A stretch of DNA of 64,000 nucleotides. It comes from Flavobacterium poyangense (GTDB lineage Bacteria; Bacteroidota; Bacteroidia; Flavobacteriales; Flavobacteriaceae). Below are positions 34,022 through 42,260 of this stretch, in pieces. Location of the stretch: assembly GCF_011751075.1 (NCBI RefSeq), contig NZ_JAALLN010000002.1, forward strand, positions 514,709 through 578,708, read 5' to 3'. A model generated the notes under the pieces. It saw only the letters and a list, made by a program, of their open reading frames with translations. It had not been told where the DNA came from and made no database searches. The translations under genes were made by a program, and so were the position numbers. Position 1 is the stretch's first letter; each line of letters starts with the position of its first letter.

Positions 34022-34037
34022 TTTGATTGTAGTGGGA

Positions 34038-35198
34038 TTAATGGAGAGTTGTTCCGTTTGAAATTTTTACGTCATAAAATTTTAATTCAATCCCAAATGT
34101 ATTTAAATAAAGATTCGAAAACTTATTTTTGACCTCATTTTCATGACCTTTTTTAATTAAATTTAGAGTGCAACCACCAAAGCCACCACCCATTAATCGG
34201 GAACCAATTATAGAATCATCTGCTTTTGCTGTCGTTACAAGCATGTCCAACTCAGCACAGCTAACCTCATACTCCTGAGATAACCCGTAATGAGTTTCAA
34301 AAAGCAGCGACCCTAAAAGTTCTATATTTCCATTGTCTAATGCCTCACAAGCTTTTAATACACGGTTAATTTCTTTTACAACAAAATGAACTCTTTTAAA
34401 TATTGTAGGATTTAATTTATCCTGAATACTCAAAAGTTGTTGCTCACTACATTCTTTGAAACTTTTTATTTCGGGAAAATGACTTTTAATAATAGCTAAA
34501 CCCTCTTCACATTCCATTCTTCGGGTATTGTATTCAGAGGTAAAAAGAGAATGTTTGACATTGCTGTCCATCAGAATCAGCGAATAATCTTTGAAATTGG
34601 CCTCATGATATTCAAACTCTAAAGTGTTACAATCTAGTTTAATTACTTTATTTTCGATCCCGTGAACGCTTGAAAACTGATCCATGATTCCGCAATTGAT
34701 CCCTACCCAATGTTCTGCTTTCTGACCCATTAGCGAAATATCAACTTTTTTGATGGTAAGGTCAAAAAGTGCTGCAATTCCGAAAATCATTCCACATTCT
34801 AATGCCGCCGAAGAGGATAATCCGGAACCCACCGGAATAGTGCTGCTGAAAACGCAGTTGAAACCCTCAAAAGAATAACCATTATCCTGTAGTTGTTTTA
34901 AGACTCCAAGAATATAATTCGTCCAGACTACTTCACTTAATTGAATCTCCTGTGTCAAGTCAACCTCGAATTCTTCATTTAAATCGAGGGCAATTATTTT
35001 AGCTTTTTTGGTGTTGTTTTTTGCCAAAGTGAAACAAATCACTTTGTCAATCGCAGCCGGTAAAACATAACCGTCGTTGTAATCAATATGTTCCCCGATA
35101 ATGTTGATCCTTCCCGGGGAAAGCACTGTTTTTTGAGGAGCGCTGTCAAAAGACTTCTCAAAAGAGGCGGTGGTATTTTGTATTAAAAGGTCATTCAT
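34038..35198 (-). CDS. galK: Galactokinase
   Basis: A 386-aa GHMP kinase. The galactokinase signature GRINIIGEHIDYNDGYVLP is at the N-terminus, the ATP-binding PVGSGLSSSAALE follows (about 125), and GGGFGGCTL is the third GHMP motif. It phosphorylates alpha-D-galactose with ATP. It lies between galM and galT with short spacers in a single operon. Length and motif order are standard. Confidence 0.96.
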   Translation of the reverse strand: MNDLLIQNTTASFEKSFDSAPQKTVLSPGRINIIGEHIDYNDGYVLPAAIDKVICFTLAKNNTKKAKIIALDLNEEFEVDLTQEIQLSEVVWTNYILGVLKQLQDNGYSFEGFNCVFSSTIPVGSGLSSSAALECGMIFGIAALFDLTIKKVDISLMGQKAEHWVGINCGIMDQFSSVHGIENKVIKLDCNTLEFEYHEANFKDYSLILMDSNVKHSLFTSEYNTRRMECEEGLAIIKSHFPEIKSFKECSEQQLLSIQDKLNPTIFKRVHFVVKEINRVLKACEALDNGNIELLGSLLFETHYGLSQEYEVSCAELDMLVTTAKADDSIIGSRLMGGGFGGCTLNLIKKGHENEVKNKFSNLYLNTFGIELKFYDVKISNGTTLH

Positions 35199-35244
35199 TA
35201 CTTTGTAAGTATAAAGGTATTGTCTGGTAGTTTTTCGGAAATCT

Positions 35245-36300
35245 TTAGTTTAAATTTTCAAATCGGTAAATCGTTTTCTGACTGTATTCTTCTCCTTTTC
35301 TTAAAACTGAACTCGGAAAGTGTTTGTGATTTGGCGCATCCGGAAAATTTTGTGTTTCAAAACAAATTCCGCTCGACGAATGATAATTGGCGTTCTCTTT
35401 TCCTTTTAGTTGATTATAACAATTTCCTCCAACATACACATGAACAACCGGTTGATCGGTGTAAACACTCATTTGCAAATTGTTTTTTGAACTGATTAAT
35501 TGGGCAATAACGTCAGTCTTAGAATGTACCACAAAAGAAGTATCAATCGGGAATGGACATTTTTTTTGTGTTCTGAAGTCGAACACATGATCATTAAGTT
35601 CAATTAATTGTCCCGTTGGGATATTGTGATCGTCTGTTTCCACAATTTTATCCGATTCGACATATAATTCCTGCTCTAAAACAGAAGAATCAGCACCGTT
35701 GAGGTTAAAATAACTGTGATTGGTGAGGTTGATAATCGTATCTTGAGTAGTTGTTGCTTTATATTCGAGCTTTAATTCGTTTTCTTCTGTTAAGGTGTAG
35801 GTCAGATAAACCTGCAGCTCTCCCGGGAAGTTTTCGTCTGAATCCTCGCTTAAAAGACTAAATGTTATCGTTGAATCATTGCCCGAAATTGTATTTGTTA
35901 CATCCCAGACTTTTCTTCCAAACCCCCAAATACCTCCATGTAAAGTACTGCCATTATTGTTGTCTGTGAGCTGAAACGTTTTGTCATTTAGTGTAAAGGA
36001 AGCATTGTTGATTCTTCCGGCATAACGACCTACAGTGGTTCCAAAATAAGGAGCGGTTGGTAAAGTATAAGATTCTAAGTAGGATTGCAGATTATCAAAG
36101 CCTAAAACGACATCGGTCAATTTTCCGTTCGAAAGCGGAACTTGCAGTGAAGTGACGGTAGCTCCATAATTGATAATCTGAACTTTCATTCCGTTTTTGT
36201 TGGTCAACTCAAAAGAATAGATTTCTTCGTTATTTGGCATTAAACCAAACAATTTGGAACCGGATAGATTCTGAAGAGTGGCTATATGTTTTGTTTTCAT
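35245..36300 (-). CDS. galM: Aldose 1-epimerase (mutarotase)
   Basis: About 351 aa. The family features include NYGATVTSLQVP, GRYAGRI, the catalytic His region NLTNHSYFNL, and ICFETQNFPDAPNH, whose Glu acts as the base. It interconverts beta- and alpha-D-galactose before galactokinase. It is the first gene of the gal operon. ATG 36300 (MKTKHIA) is used; a TTG 5 codons upstream is in frame. No signal peptide is seen, so the enzyme is cytoplasmic. Confidence 0.93.
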   Translation of the reverse strand: MKTKHIATLQNLSGSKLFGLMPNNEEIYSFELTNKNGMKVQIINYGATVTSLQVPLSNGKLTDVVLGFDNLQSYLESYTLPTAPYFGTTVGRYAGRINNASFTLNDKTFQLTDNNNGSTLHGGIWGFGRKVWDVTNTISGNDSTITFSLLSEDSDENFPGELQVYLTYTLTEENELKLEYKATTTQDTIINLTNHSYFNLNGADSSVLEQELYVESDKIVETDDHNIPTGQLIELNDHVFDFRTQKKCPFPIDTSFVVHSKTDVIAQLISSKNNLQMSVYTDQPVVHVYVGGNCYNQLKGKENANYHSSSGICFETQNFPDAPNHKHFPSSVLRKGEEYSQKTIYRFENLN

Positions 36301-36325
36301 ATAATTTTTTGTCAAAAATGGAATC

Positions 36326-36333
36326 CAAAAGTA
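36326..36333 (-). promoter_or_regulatory. -7 box of the gal operon
   Basis: The minus strand reads TACTTTTG, an exact TAnnTTTG match 26 nt upstream of the galM ATG. The direct-repeat operator candidate lies just upstream of it. Confidence 0.5.
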
Positions 36334-36354
36334 AAAACATTTGAAAAACTTACA

Positions 36355-36371
36355 TACCAGTACCTACCAGT
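36355..36371. promoter_or_regulatory. Candidate operator: direct repeat TACCAGT-ACC-TACCAGT
   Basis: Two exact TACCAGT heptamers start 10 bp apart, about one helical turn, in the 101-bp divergent region between galM and the GntR-type regulator gene. The site sits 22 bp upstream of the gal -7 box and about 30 bp before the regulator ATG. Helical phasing and location suggest binding of the divergent regulator. No assay data are available from sequence. Confidence 0.55.
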
Positions 36372-36401
36372 TTTTTGTATATTGCGAAAAAAAGAGTTTC
36401 T

Positions 36402-37400
36402 ATGAACGTAATTTCTGTACAAAACAATCTTGGTCTACCGAAGTATAAGCAAATAATTCTTTCAATTGAGAAGGCAATTGAAGAGGAGAAATTGCAGAAA
36501 GGAGACAGACTGCCATCGGTAAATAAAGTTTGTTTGGCTTTTTCATTGTCGCGGGATACCGTTTTGCAAGGCTATGAAGAACTCAAGAAAAGAGGGATTA
36601 TTTATGCTATACCCGGTAAAGGATATTATGTGAAAAGTGTTGAAACTACTATAAAACATAAAGTTTTTTTACTTTTTGATGAATTGAATATTTTTAAAGA
36701 AGACATTTATAATTCGTTTTTAAAAAATATCGGAAAGCATGTTCAGGTCGATATTTTCTTTCATCATTTTAATGTTCAGGTATTTCAAAAACTCATAAAC
36801 GACAGCAACGGAAATTATACCAAATACATTATCATGCCGACCGATTTAGCAGATTTGGCTGATGCGATAAAAACCCTACCAGTAAATGAGGTAATCATAC
36901 TGGATCAGACAAATCCGGATTTAAAAAAATATCCCGCAATTTATCAGAATCATAAAAAAGATATTTTTGAAGGTTTGCTGAAAGGAAAAACACGATTAAG
37001 TAAGTACAAGAAATTGATTTTGATTTTCCCGGGATCAAGAGAACCGTTGGGGATGAAATTGGGGTTTGAAGATTTTTGTACAGTATACAATTTTGAACAC
37101 GAAATTATAACCGAATTTACAGGAAGGGAAATCACGATAGGGGATCTGTATATCATTCCGAATGATCGTGATCTTGTAAAAGTAATTGAGGATGCCGGCA
37201 ATCAGAATTTAAAACTAGGAAGTGATTTTGGAATTATTTCCTATAATGAAACGCCTCTAAAAAAAATCGTAGCCAATGGAATCACGACCATTTCAACTCA
37301 TTTTGAAGCGATGGGAGAAATTTTGGCCCAAATGGTTTTGAAAGGAAGCAAAGAACAAATAGAAAACAAATCTTCATTGATTATGCGGAATTCATTGTAG
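36402..37400 (+). CDS. GntR-family regulator with LacI-like sensor domain
   Basis: About 332 aa. The N-terminal winged helix (about 10-75: PKYKQIILSIEKAIEEEKL, then GDRLPSVNKVCLAFSLSRDT and GKGYYVKS) is of the GntR type. The rest (about 85-330) resembles a periplasmic-binding/LacI sugar-sensor fold. It is divergently transcribed from galM and probably senses galactose or a derivative to control the gal operon. ATG 36402 (MNVISVQ) is preferred to the upstream in-frame 36375, which precedes the HTH with non-family residues. Whether it represses or activates is unknown. Confidence 0.88.
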   Translation: MNVISVQNNLGLPKYKQIILSIEKAIEEEKLQKGDRLPSVNKVCLAFSLSRDTVLQGYEELKKRGIIYAIPGKGYYVKSVETTIKHKVFLLFDELNIFKEDIYNSFLKNIGKHVQVDIFFHHFNVQVFQKLINDSNGNYTKYIIMPTDLADLADAIKTLPVNEVIILDQTNPDLKKYPAIYQNHKKDIFEGLLKGKTRLSKYKKLILIFPGSREPLGMKLGFEDFCTVYNFEHEIITEFTGREITIGDLYIIPNDRDLVKVIEDAGNQNLKLGSDFGIISYNETPLKKIVANGITTISTHFEAMGEILAQMVLKGSKEQIENKSSLIMRNSL

Positions 37401-37440
37401 ACCAGGGAAAATGCTTGTAATCTATGAGAACTAAGGCTTT

Positions 37441-37575
37441 TTTGCCACAGATTAAGAGGATTAAATTGATTATTTCTCAGTTTGGGAAATAGTAAGAATA
37501 CTGAGTTCAATTTTTGAAAAGTAATTACAGATCAGAAAAAAATCCTTTTAATCTGTGAAATCTGTGGCAGTTTTT
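37441..37575. repeat. Interspersed inverted repeat (CCACAGATTAAGAGGATT ... AATCTGTGAAATCTGTGG)
   Basis: TGCCACAGATTA with AGGATT at the left end is mirrored by ATCCTTTTAATCTGTG and AATCTGTGGCA at the right end. It sits between the convergent regulator and Nudix genes. Related words occur at 4440-4515, 2600-2790 and 63120-63230, and I recall them as frequent in Flavobacterium intergenic DNA. Function unknown. Confidence 0.75.
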
Positions 37576-37615
37576 TTCTACCACAAGTTGAATGGATTAA
37601 AACAATTAGGTCTAT

Positions 37616-38305
37616 TTACAAGTTCAATGCAAAATTATTTAATAATTTTTCTTCGTATTTTTCTTTGTTGAAAGTATAGAGGTAAGACCCTTTTCGGGAG
37701 GATTGCATGTCTTTTTCGTCTAATTTGTTTAGAATCTCTAAAGAATTGATCTTACTGATAAAGTTTCGTTTGTCTAATTCTTTACTCAAAATGGCTTCGT
37801 ACAATTCCTGTAACTGACGCATGGTAAATTTCTCGGGAAGTAATTCAAAACCAATTGGTTTTATAGATGTTTTGTATCGTAGTCTGCCAATGGCGTGCTG
37901 TAACATATCATCGTGGTCAAAAATTAATTTCGGAATATCATTGATGCTAAACCATTTGGCGTGATAATTCTGAATGAGTTCTGCGTTATGGTTTTCGATA
38001 TTAATCAGCGCATAATAAGAAACAGAAATGGTTCTCTCAACAGGGTCACGATCAATTTCGCTGTAAGCATATAACTGCTCCATATAAATATCGTTTAATC
38101 CCGTGCAAGTATTCAAAATTCTAATAGCAGCATCGTCTAATGTCTCGTCTCGTTTTAAAAAACCGCCAATCAAAGACCAGCTGCCTTTCTGAGGTTCAAT
38201 CTCCCTTTTAATCAGAAGTATTTTCAACCCCTCATGATCAAATCCAAAGATGATGCAATCTACTGCTAATAAAACCGTATCCGCAGTGCTATAGTTGTTT
38301 AGCAT
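37616..38305 (-). CDS. Nudix-domain transcriptional regulator (NrtR/AraR-like)
   Basis: A 229-aa protein. The N-terminal Nudix fold (about 8-145) is degenerate: GGFLKRDETLDDAAIRIL lacks the REUXEE catalytic core, so hydrolase activity is unlikely. The C-terminal part (about 160-225: MRQLQELYEAILSKELDKRN, then FISKINSLEIL) is a winged helix. In Bacteroidota such proteins act as sugar-responsive transcription factors. It lies near the gal genes but convergent with their GntR regulator, so its targets may be elsewhere. Confidence 0.85.
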   Translation of the reverse strand: MLNNYSTADTVLLAVDCIIFGFDHEGLKILLIKREIEPQKGSWSLIGGFLKRDETLDDAAIRILNTCTGLNDIYMEQLYAYSEIDRDPVERTISVSYYALINIENHNAELIQNYHAKWFSINDIPKLIFDHDDMLQHAIGRLRYKTSIKPIGFELLPEKFTMRQLQELYEAILSKELDKRNFISKINSLEILNKLDEKDMQSSRKGSYLYTFNKEKYEEKLLNNFALNL

Positions 38306-38645
38306 AGTCTGTTTTTTGTTGGTAAATATATAAACTTCTTAACGGATTTCATGCCTTATAATGTTGATTTTACATTTAATAGCTATAGTTCTCAAAAAAG
38401 ACCTTTATATTCTATCGTCTTAATCTGACAGTTGATGTCCGTTTGCATACTGATTTTCAAATTTAGTGTAAAGTTAGCTATTTGCATAAAAATTCTTTGG
38501 GAAGCCAATTTAAGTGTTTTTATATTTTATTTTTGAAATTGGAAAGCGAGACCATTTGATGAAGTAAGGAGGGCATTTTTTTGATTATAAATAGGTTGTG
38601 AAGGGCTTTTGATATATAACTGCAATTTTTAGTAAAAACCAGAGG
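38306..38645. other. Divergent promoter region, no gene seen
   Basis: A gap between the Nudix regulator and the CPBP protease gene. An exact -7 box (TATTTTTG) lies at 38528-38535 on the plus strand, which suits the CPBP gene with a long leader. No ORF or RNA motif recognised. Confidence 0.5.
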
Positions 38646-39368
38646 ATGATAAATTTGATGTTTGAGAGTGTCTTGCCCGTATTGGTTGTACTACCTTTGA
38701 TGCTTCTTTTTCTCAAAGACAAATCACAAGTTAAAACAATCGTACTTTTTGCTGTTATTTTTATCTTGTACCAACTAATTCTAAAGGCTCCAAAAGAATT
38801 TGTTTCGCTTCAAGTCATAAAAGGACAGTGGAATTGGACGGGAAAGCTTTTGGGAATAATTTTTGGTTTTATTCTATACAGTATACTAAAAGACAAGTTA
38901 AAACCATTTGATTTTTTGCAATTTAAGCAGAATCCAAAGACTTTTTTTAAAACAATGTTGCTTGCATTTCTAATGGTTTGCACTTCTTTTTTTTCGTATT
39001 TCGACAGCGTAAAAGAATTTAATTGGGAAACACTATTATATCAATTATCAATGCCTGGCTTAGACGAAGAATTAATGTTTAGAGCAATCTTGTTGGGACT
39101 ATTATTAACTTGTTTGAGAGACAAAATTAAAATGGGTAAGTGGACCTTGGGGAACCCTAGTATTTTAATTATCGGAATTTTGTTTGGACTTGTACATGCA
39201 CTTCATTTTAAAAACAACATCAAATTCGAAAGTTATATTTTTTTCTGTACATTCCTGTCCGGTTATATTTGGAGTTGGGTAACGGTTGAAAGTAAAAGTA
39301 TTTTATTGCCTGTAATCTCGCATAATTTGACCAATTTTATGCAGAATTTAATAAGAATGGTTAAGTAA
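38646..39368 (+). CDS. CPBP family intramembrane metalloprotease
   Basis: A 240-aa membrane protein with about seven TM helices. The family motifs are present: EELMFR (EExxxR, about residue 142), FGLVHALHF (FxxxH) and ISHNLTNF (HxxN). These residues hold zinc in CAAX-protease/bacteriocin-processing (CPBP) enzymes. The substrate is unknown; relatives include peptide-processing and bacteriocin-immunity proteins. A stand-alone gene upstream of the 206-aa membrane protein. Confidence 0.85.
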   Translation: MINLMFESVLPVLVVLPLMLLFLKDKSQVKTIVLFAVIFILYQLILKAPKEFVSLQVIKGQWNWTGKLLGIIFGFILYSILKDKLKPFDFLQFKQNPKTFFKTMLLAFLMVCTSFFSYFDSVKEFNWETLLYQLSMPGLDEELMFRAILLGLLLTCLRDKIKMGKWTLGNPSILIIGILFGLVHALHFKNNIKFESYIFFCTFLSGYIWSWVTVESKSILLPVISHNLTNFMQNLIRMVK

Positions 39369-39420
39369 ACAATTTGTTTGACTTTTTACCAAAAAAATAA
39401 AGAAACCAGAAATCAATAAA

Positions 39421-40041
39421 ATGAGCAGGCAGCAGTTCCCAATTGTAATTTATCCCAAAGCAACAAAATTAGAACAAAGTTTGTTTGTCTTTTTAGTATT
39501 AGTTGTTTTTGTGCCATTTGCGTATGGAGTTATGGCAGGTGAAGTTATATATTGTTCGAGTCTTGTTTTTGGTATTTTTGGAATTGCAACCTATAACTAT
39601 TTCACTGATTTTAAATTTACAATATCTAAAATCGTGCAAAAAAGAAAGTTTGTGGTTTTCACAGAAGATGAAATTTTGTTGGAAGAGGAGGAGAAAACAG
39701 TAGCTTATAAATGGTGTGAACTGGAACAAATAGAAATTAACATTTTTGCCTATAAAAACAAAAGGCGTACTAGTGATAGTCATTATAAAGGATTAGAGAA
39801 TAGTATAAAGTTTAAAAAAGATACAATCGAATATGAGTATCTGTTTTATATAGAAGAGGAAATTCAGTTTAATTTGGTGCAGGATTTTTTTAAAAAGGGA
39901 GTACTTCCCGGTCTCTATGCATTGAAAAACATAAAGAATGAAACTATTTTTATCTCAGAATTAAATTACGAAAGATTGCAGGAATTTAAAAGAGAAAAAT
40001 CGATTAACAGATACACAGACCAGATTTATTTTAATGTCTGA
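39421..40041 (+). CDS. Membrane protein of unknown function
   Basis: A 206-aa protein with two TM helices near the N-terminus (about 17-38 and 42-60) and a cytoplasmic beta-rich remainder with a PH-like pattern (VFTEDEILLEEEEKTVAYKW, then ELEQIEINIFAYKNK). This resembles small bacterial proteins with a membrane-tethered PH-like domain, but I cannot name a family. It starts 52 nt after the CPBP gene, in the same direction, so they may share a transcript. Confidence 0.7.
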   Translation: MSRQQFPIVIYPKATKLEQSLFVFLVLVVFVPFAYGVMAGEVIYCSSLVFGIFGIATYNYFTDFKFTISKIVQKRKFVVFTEDEILLEEEEKTVAYKWCELEQIEINIFAYKNKRRTSDSHYKGLENSIKFKKDTIEYEYLFYIEEEIQFNLVQDFFKKGVLPGLYALKNIKNETIFISELNYERLQEFKREKSINRYTDQIYFNV

Positions 40042-40170
40042 AAGGGTATAGAAGAAGAAAGTTAAGCACAAGTATTAATAAGTAAAGGGAACTGTTTTTC
40101 AATACTGATATTCGTGTAAATTCGTGCCATTAGTGGCAAAAAACAACAACAACTAAATTTGAAATAAAAA

Positions 40171-40638
40171 ATGGCATTCAAACATCTTTTCAAAGCAGAG
40201 GCAAAGTGGATTTCCAGTCAAAACTCGGAATCAAGTTCCCGATTCTACAGTAAAAGCCATACCATTTCGCTTGAAGGAAAACCCGTTTTAAATGTATCGG
40301 CAGCAAAAGCTTTCAAGGGCGATCCTGCCTTATACAATCCTGAAGATTTGTTATTGAGTAGTTTGGTTTCCTGTCATATGATGTCTTATTTATATGTCTG
40401 TTCCCAAAACGGAATTGAAGTTTTAGAATATACGGACAATGCCGAAGCAACACTCGAAGTAAGTCCTGATGGGAGCGGTCGATTTACGGAAGTTCGTTTA
40501 AATCCAAAAGTTGTTATTTCGGAATCAGATAAAATTCAACTCGCACTGGAACTGCATAAAAAAGCCAATCAATTGTGTTTCATTGCTAACTCTTGCAATT
40601 TTCCTGTTTTGCATAACGCTAGTTGTGAAGTAATCTAA
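40171..40638 (+). CDS. OsmC family peroxiredoxin-like protein
   Basis: A 155-aa OsmC/Ohr-type protein. The two reactive cysteines are in LLSSLVSCHMMSYL and CFIANSCNFPV, near the expected positions, and the opening AEAKWISSQNSES suits the YhfA/OsmC branch. These enzymes reduce organic hydroperoxides through the Cys pair. A hairpin terminator follows at 40678. No linked regulator is seen. Confidence 0.88.
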   Translation: MAFKHLFKAEAKWISSQNSESSSRFYSKSHTISLEGKPVLNVSAAKAFKGDPALYNPEDLLLSSLVSCHMMSYLYVCSQNGIEVLEYTDNAEATLEVSPDGSGRFTEVRLNPKVVISESDKIQLALELHKKANQLCFIANSCNFPVLHNASCEVI

Positions 40639-40677
40639 ACAAAGAATATTTTTTCCTTTAAAGATAACGAACAAAAT

Positions 40678-40703
40678 AAAATCGCTACTCAGGCGATTTT
40701 TTG
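40678..40703 (+). terminator. Rho-independent terminator after the OsmC gene
   Basis: AAAATCGC and GCGATTTT pair across a 7-nt loop followed by T-rich sequence, 40 nt after the OsmC stop codon. Confidence 0.75.
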
Positions 40704-40882
40704 TTTTAGACGCCTGTTCCATAAAATGACAGTTACATTTTTTTTTAGACATAATATTTGATTCTGACAATACATCAGATAATTCCTAATCTCTTTTAAA
40801 ATACCAAAAACAGATTGAAATTGATTTGGAAAAACAAATACAATTTTTTAAATTAAATTATATTTATTCAGTCTAAATAAGA

Positions 40883-40890
40883 TAAGTTTG
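40883..40890 (+). promoter_or_regulatory. -7 box of the ECF sigma/FecR gene pair
   Basis: TAAGTTTG matches TAnnTTTG exactly, 18 nt before the sigma factor ATG at 40908. No good -33 box is visible. Confidence 0.5.
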
Positions 40891-40907
40891 CAGATATTTT
40901 TAATTTT

Positions 40908-41495
40908 ATGAAGGAGGAATATCTAAACATCGATGCTAAAAACTTTCCAAAGTTGTATGACCAGTATTGGAATGAGCTGTTTTGTTTTTCCCGGCATCAC
41001 ACAGGTGACGAAGAAGCGGCAAAAGAAATCGTTCAGCAGGTTTTTATCAGTATTTGGGAAAGGCGCGAAAAGCTGCAAATTCAAACATCCATTAGGACAT
41101 ATCTGTATGGTTCTTTAAAACTCAAGATATTAGAACACCATCGAAAACTGGCGACGAAAAGAAAACACGAGAATTTTCATTTTGCAGAGACGAACAAAGT
41201 CTCTAACAATACAGAAGAACACATACTGCATAAGGATTTGCTTCGGGAATTGCAGGCTGCAATTAATGCACTTCCGGAGCGTTGTCGACAAGTATATTTA
41301 ATGAGCAGAGAAGAAGGTATGGACAATCGTTCTATCGCTGCTTCGCTTGTCATTTCAGAGAAAGCCGTTGAGGGAAACATCACCAGGGCACTCAGACTTA
41401 TCCGTAACCATTTAAAAATTTTTCGCAGTTCGTTTATTTTTTTTACAACCCTATGTAGGGTTAGTGAAGACTTATGCAACTACCTAATTATATAA
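40908..41495 (+). CDS. ECF sigma factor (FecI-like)
   Basis: A 195-aa sigma-70 family factor. Region 2 is in YDQYWNELFCFSRHHTGDEE and EAAKEIVQQVFISIWERRE; region 4 is in LPERCRQVYLMSREEGMDNR with the HTH ASLVISEKAVEGNITRALRL. The 20-residue C-terminal extension is usual in Bacteroidota FecI types. It is followed after 13 nt by a FecR-like gene and then by a TonB receptor, the standard cell-surface signalling order. It probably controls the downstream receptor in response to its ligand. Confidence 0.9.
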   Translation: MKEEYLNIDAKNFPKLYDQYWNELFCFSRHHTGDEEAAKEIVQQVFISIWERREKLQIQTSIRTYLYGSLKLKILEHHRKLATKRKHENFHFAETNKVSNNTEEHILHKDLLRELQAAINALPERCRQVYLMSREEGMDNRSIAASLVISEKAVEGNITRALRLIRNHLKIFRSSFIFFTTLCRVSEDLCNYLII

Positions 41496-41508
41496 CAAAG
41501 CCAATATC

Positions 41509-42168
41509 GTGTTTATTACATCAGATTTATTAGAAAAATACGCCAGAAATGAATGCAATGCTGCCGAAAGGACAAGTGTTGAACATTGGTTAAATGTTAT
41601 AGATTTAGAAAGCGAGAGCATAGTAGCTCCACAAAGATTAGAATTAAAAGAAGAAATCTGGAACGAAATCGCTGCAAAAACGATCCATGTAAAACCAAAA
41701 AGGCAAAACAGATTCCTTTACACCGCATTATCAACTGCTGCATGTGTATTATTCGGAATTATAAGTTTGCATTATTACAATTCCTCCACATTTGGCTCGC
41801 ATATTTTAGTTGACAATAGCAGCGGTCAGCAAATCAAAAGAATTGACATAGGCAATTTATCTTTTTTGGTTGAACCGGGCAGTCAGTGTAACATTTCAAT
41901 AGATTTTTTGGGTCAGGCTAATGATATTAAATTCTGTGGCGCCGTTTCGGTTACCAGTGATTCGGCAGCGGTAAGAGAATTTAATATTGGTACGGGGACT
42001 TCAAGTTGCACAGATAGCTATCAGGACAGAGTTAAATTACGAAAAGGACAAACCTATCTGGCCATGACAGATAATGAGTATAAAGTAATCACCGCAACCA
42101 AAGAAGAGATCGCAGATGGGTTACCGAGATTGTTTAGTGCGAGGTTACAGGAGCGATTTGATTTGTAA
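41509..42168 (+). CDS. FecR-like anti-sigma factor
   Basis: A 219-aa protein from a GTG start 13 nt after the sigma gene. A short cytoplasmic N-part (LEKYARNECNAAERTSVEHWL, the FecR N-terminal pattern) leads to one TM helix (about 68-90) and a periplasmic beta-rich domain (about 95-219). The periplasmic part is shorter than in most FecR proteins (about 330 aa), so the C-terminal signalling domain may be reduced. It should hold the sigma factor inactive until the TonB receptor is loaded. Confidence 0.8.
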   Translation: MFITSDLLEKYARNECNAAERTSVEHWLNVIDLESESIVAPQRLELKEEIWNEIAAKTIHVKPKRQNRFLYTALSTAACVLFGIISLHYYNSSTFGSHILVDNSSGQQIKRIDIGNLSFLVEPGSQCNISIDFLGQANDIKFCGAVSVTSDSAAVREFNIGTGTSSCTDSYQDRVKLRKGQTYLAMTDNEYKVITATKEEIADGLPRLFSARLQERFDL

Positions 42169-42260
42169 AAGATAATTAATAAAAAAGTACATAAGAAAAA
42201 CGATATAACTAAAGGAAGTAAGGCTGGAGAGTTACGGGTTTAGCGAATAAATTATTAGCA

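Noticed and set aside
36375-36401. Longer N-terminus for the GntR regulator
   Set aside because: The added residues overlap the promoter region and precede the normal helix start.
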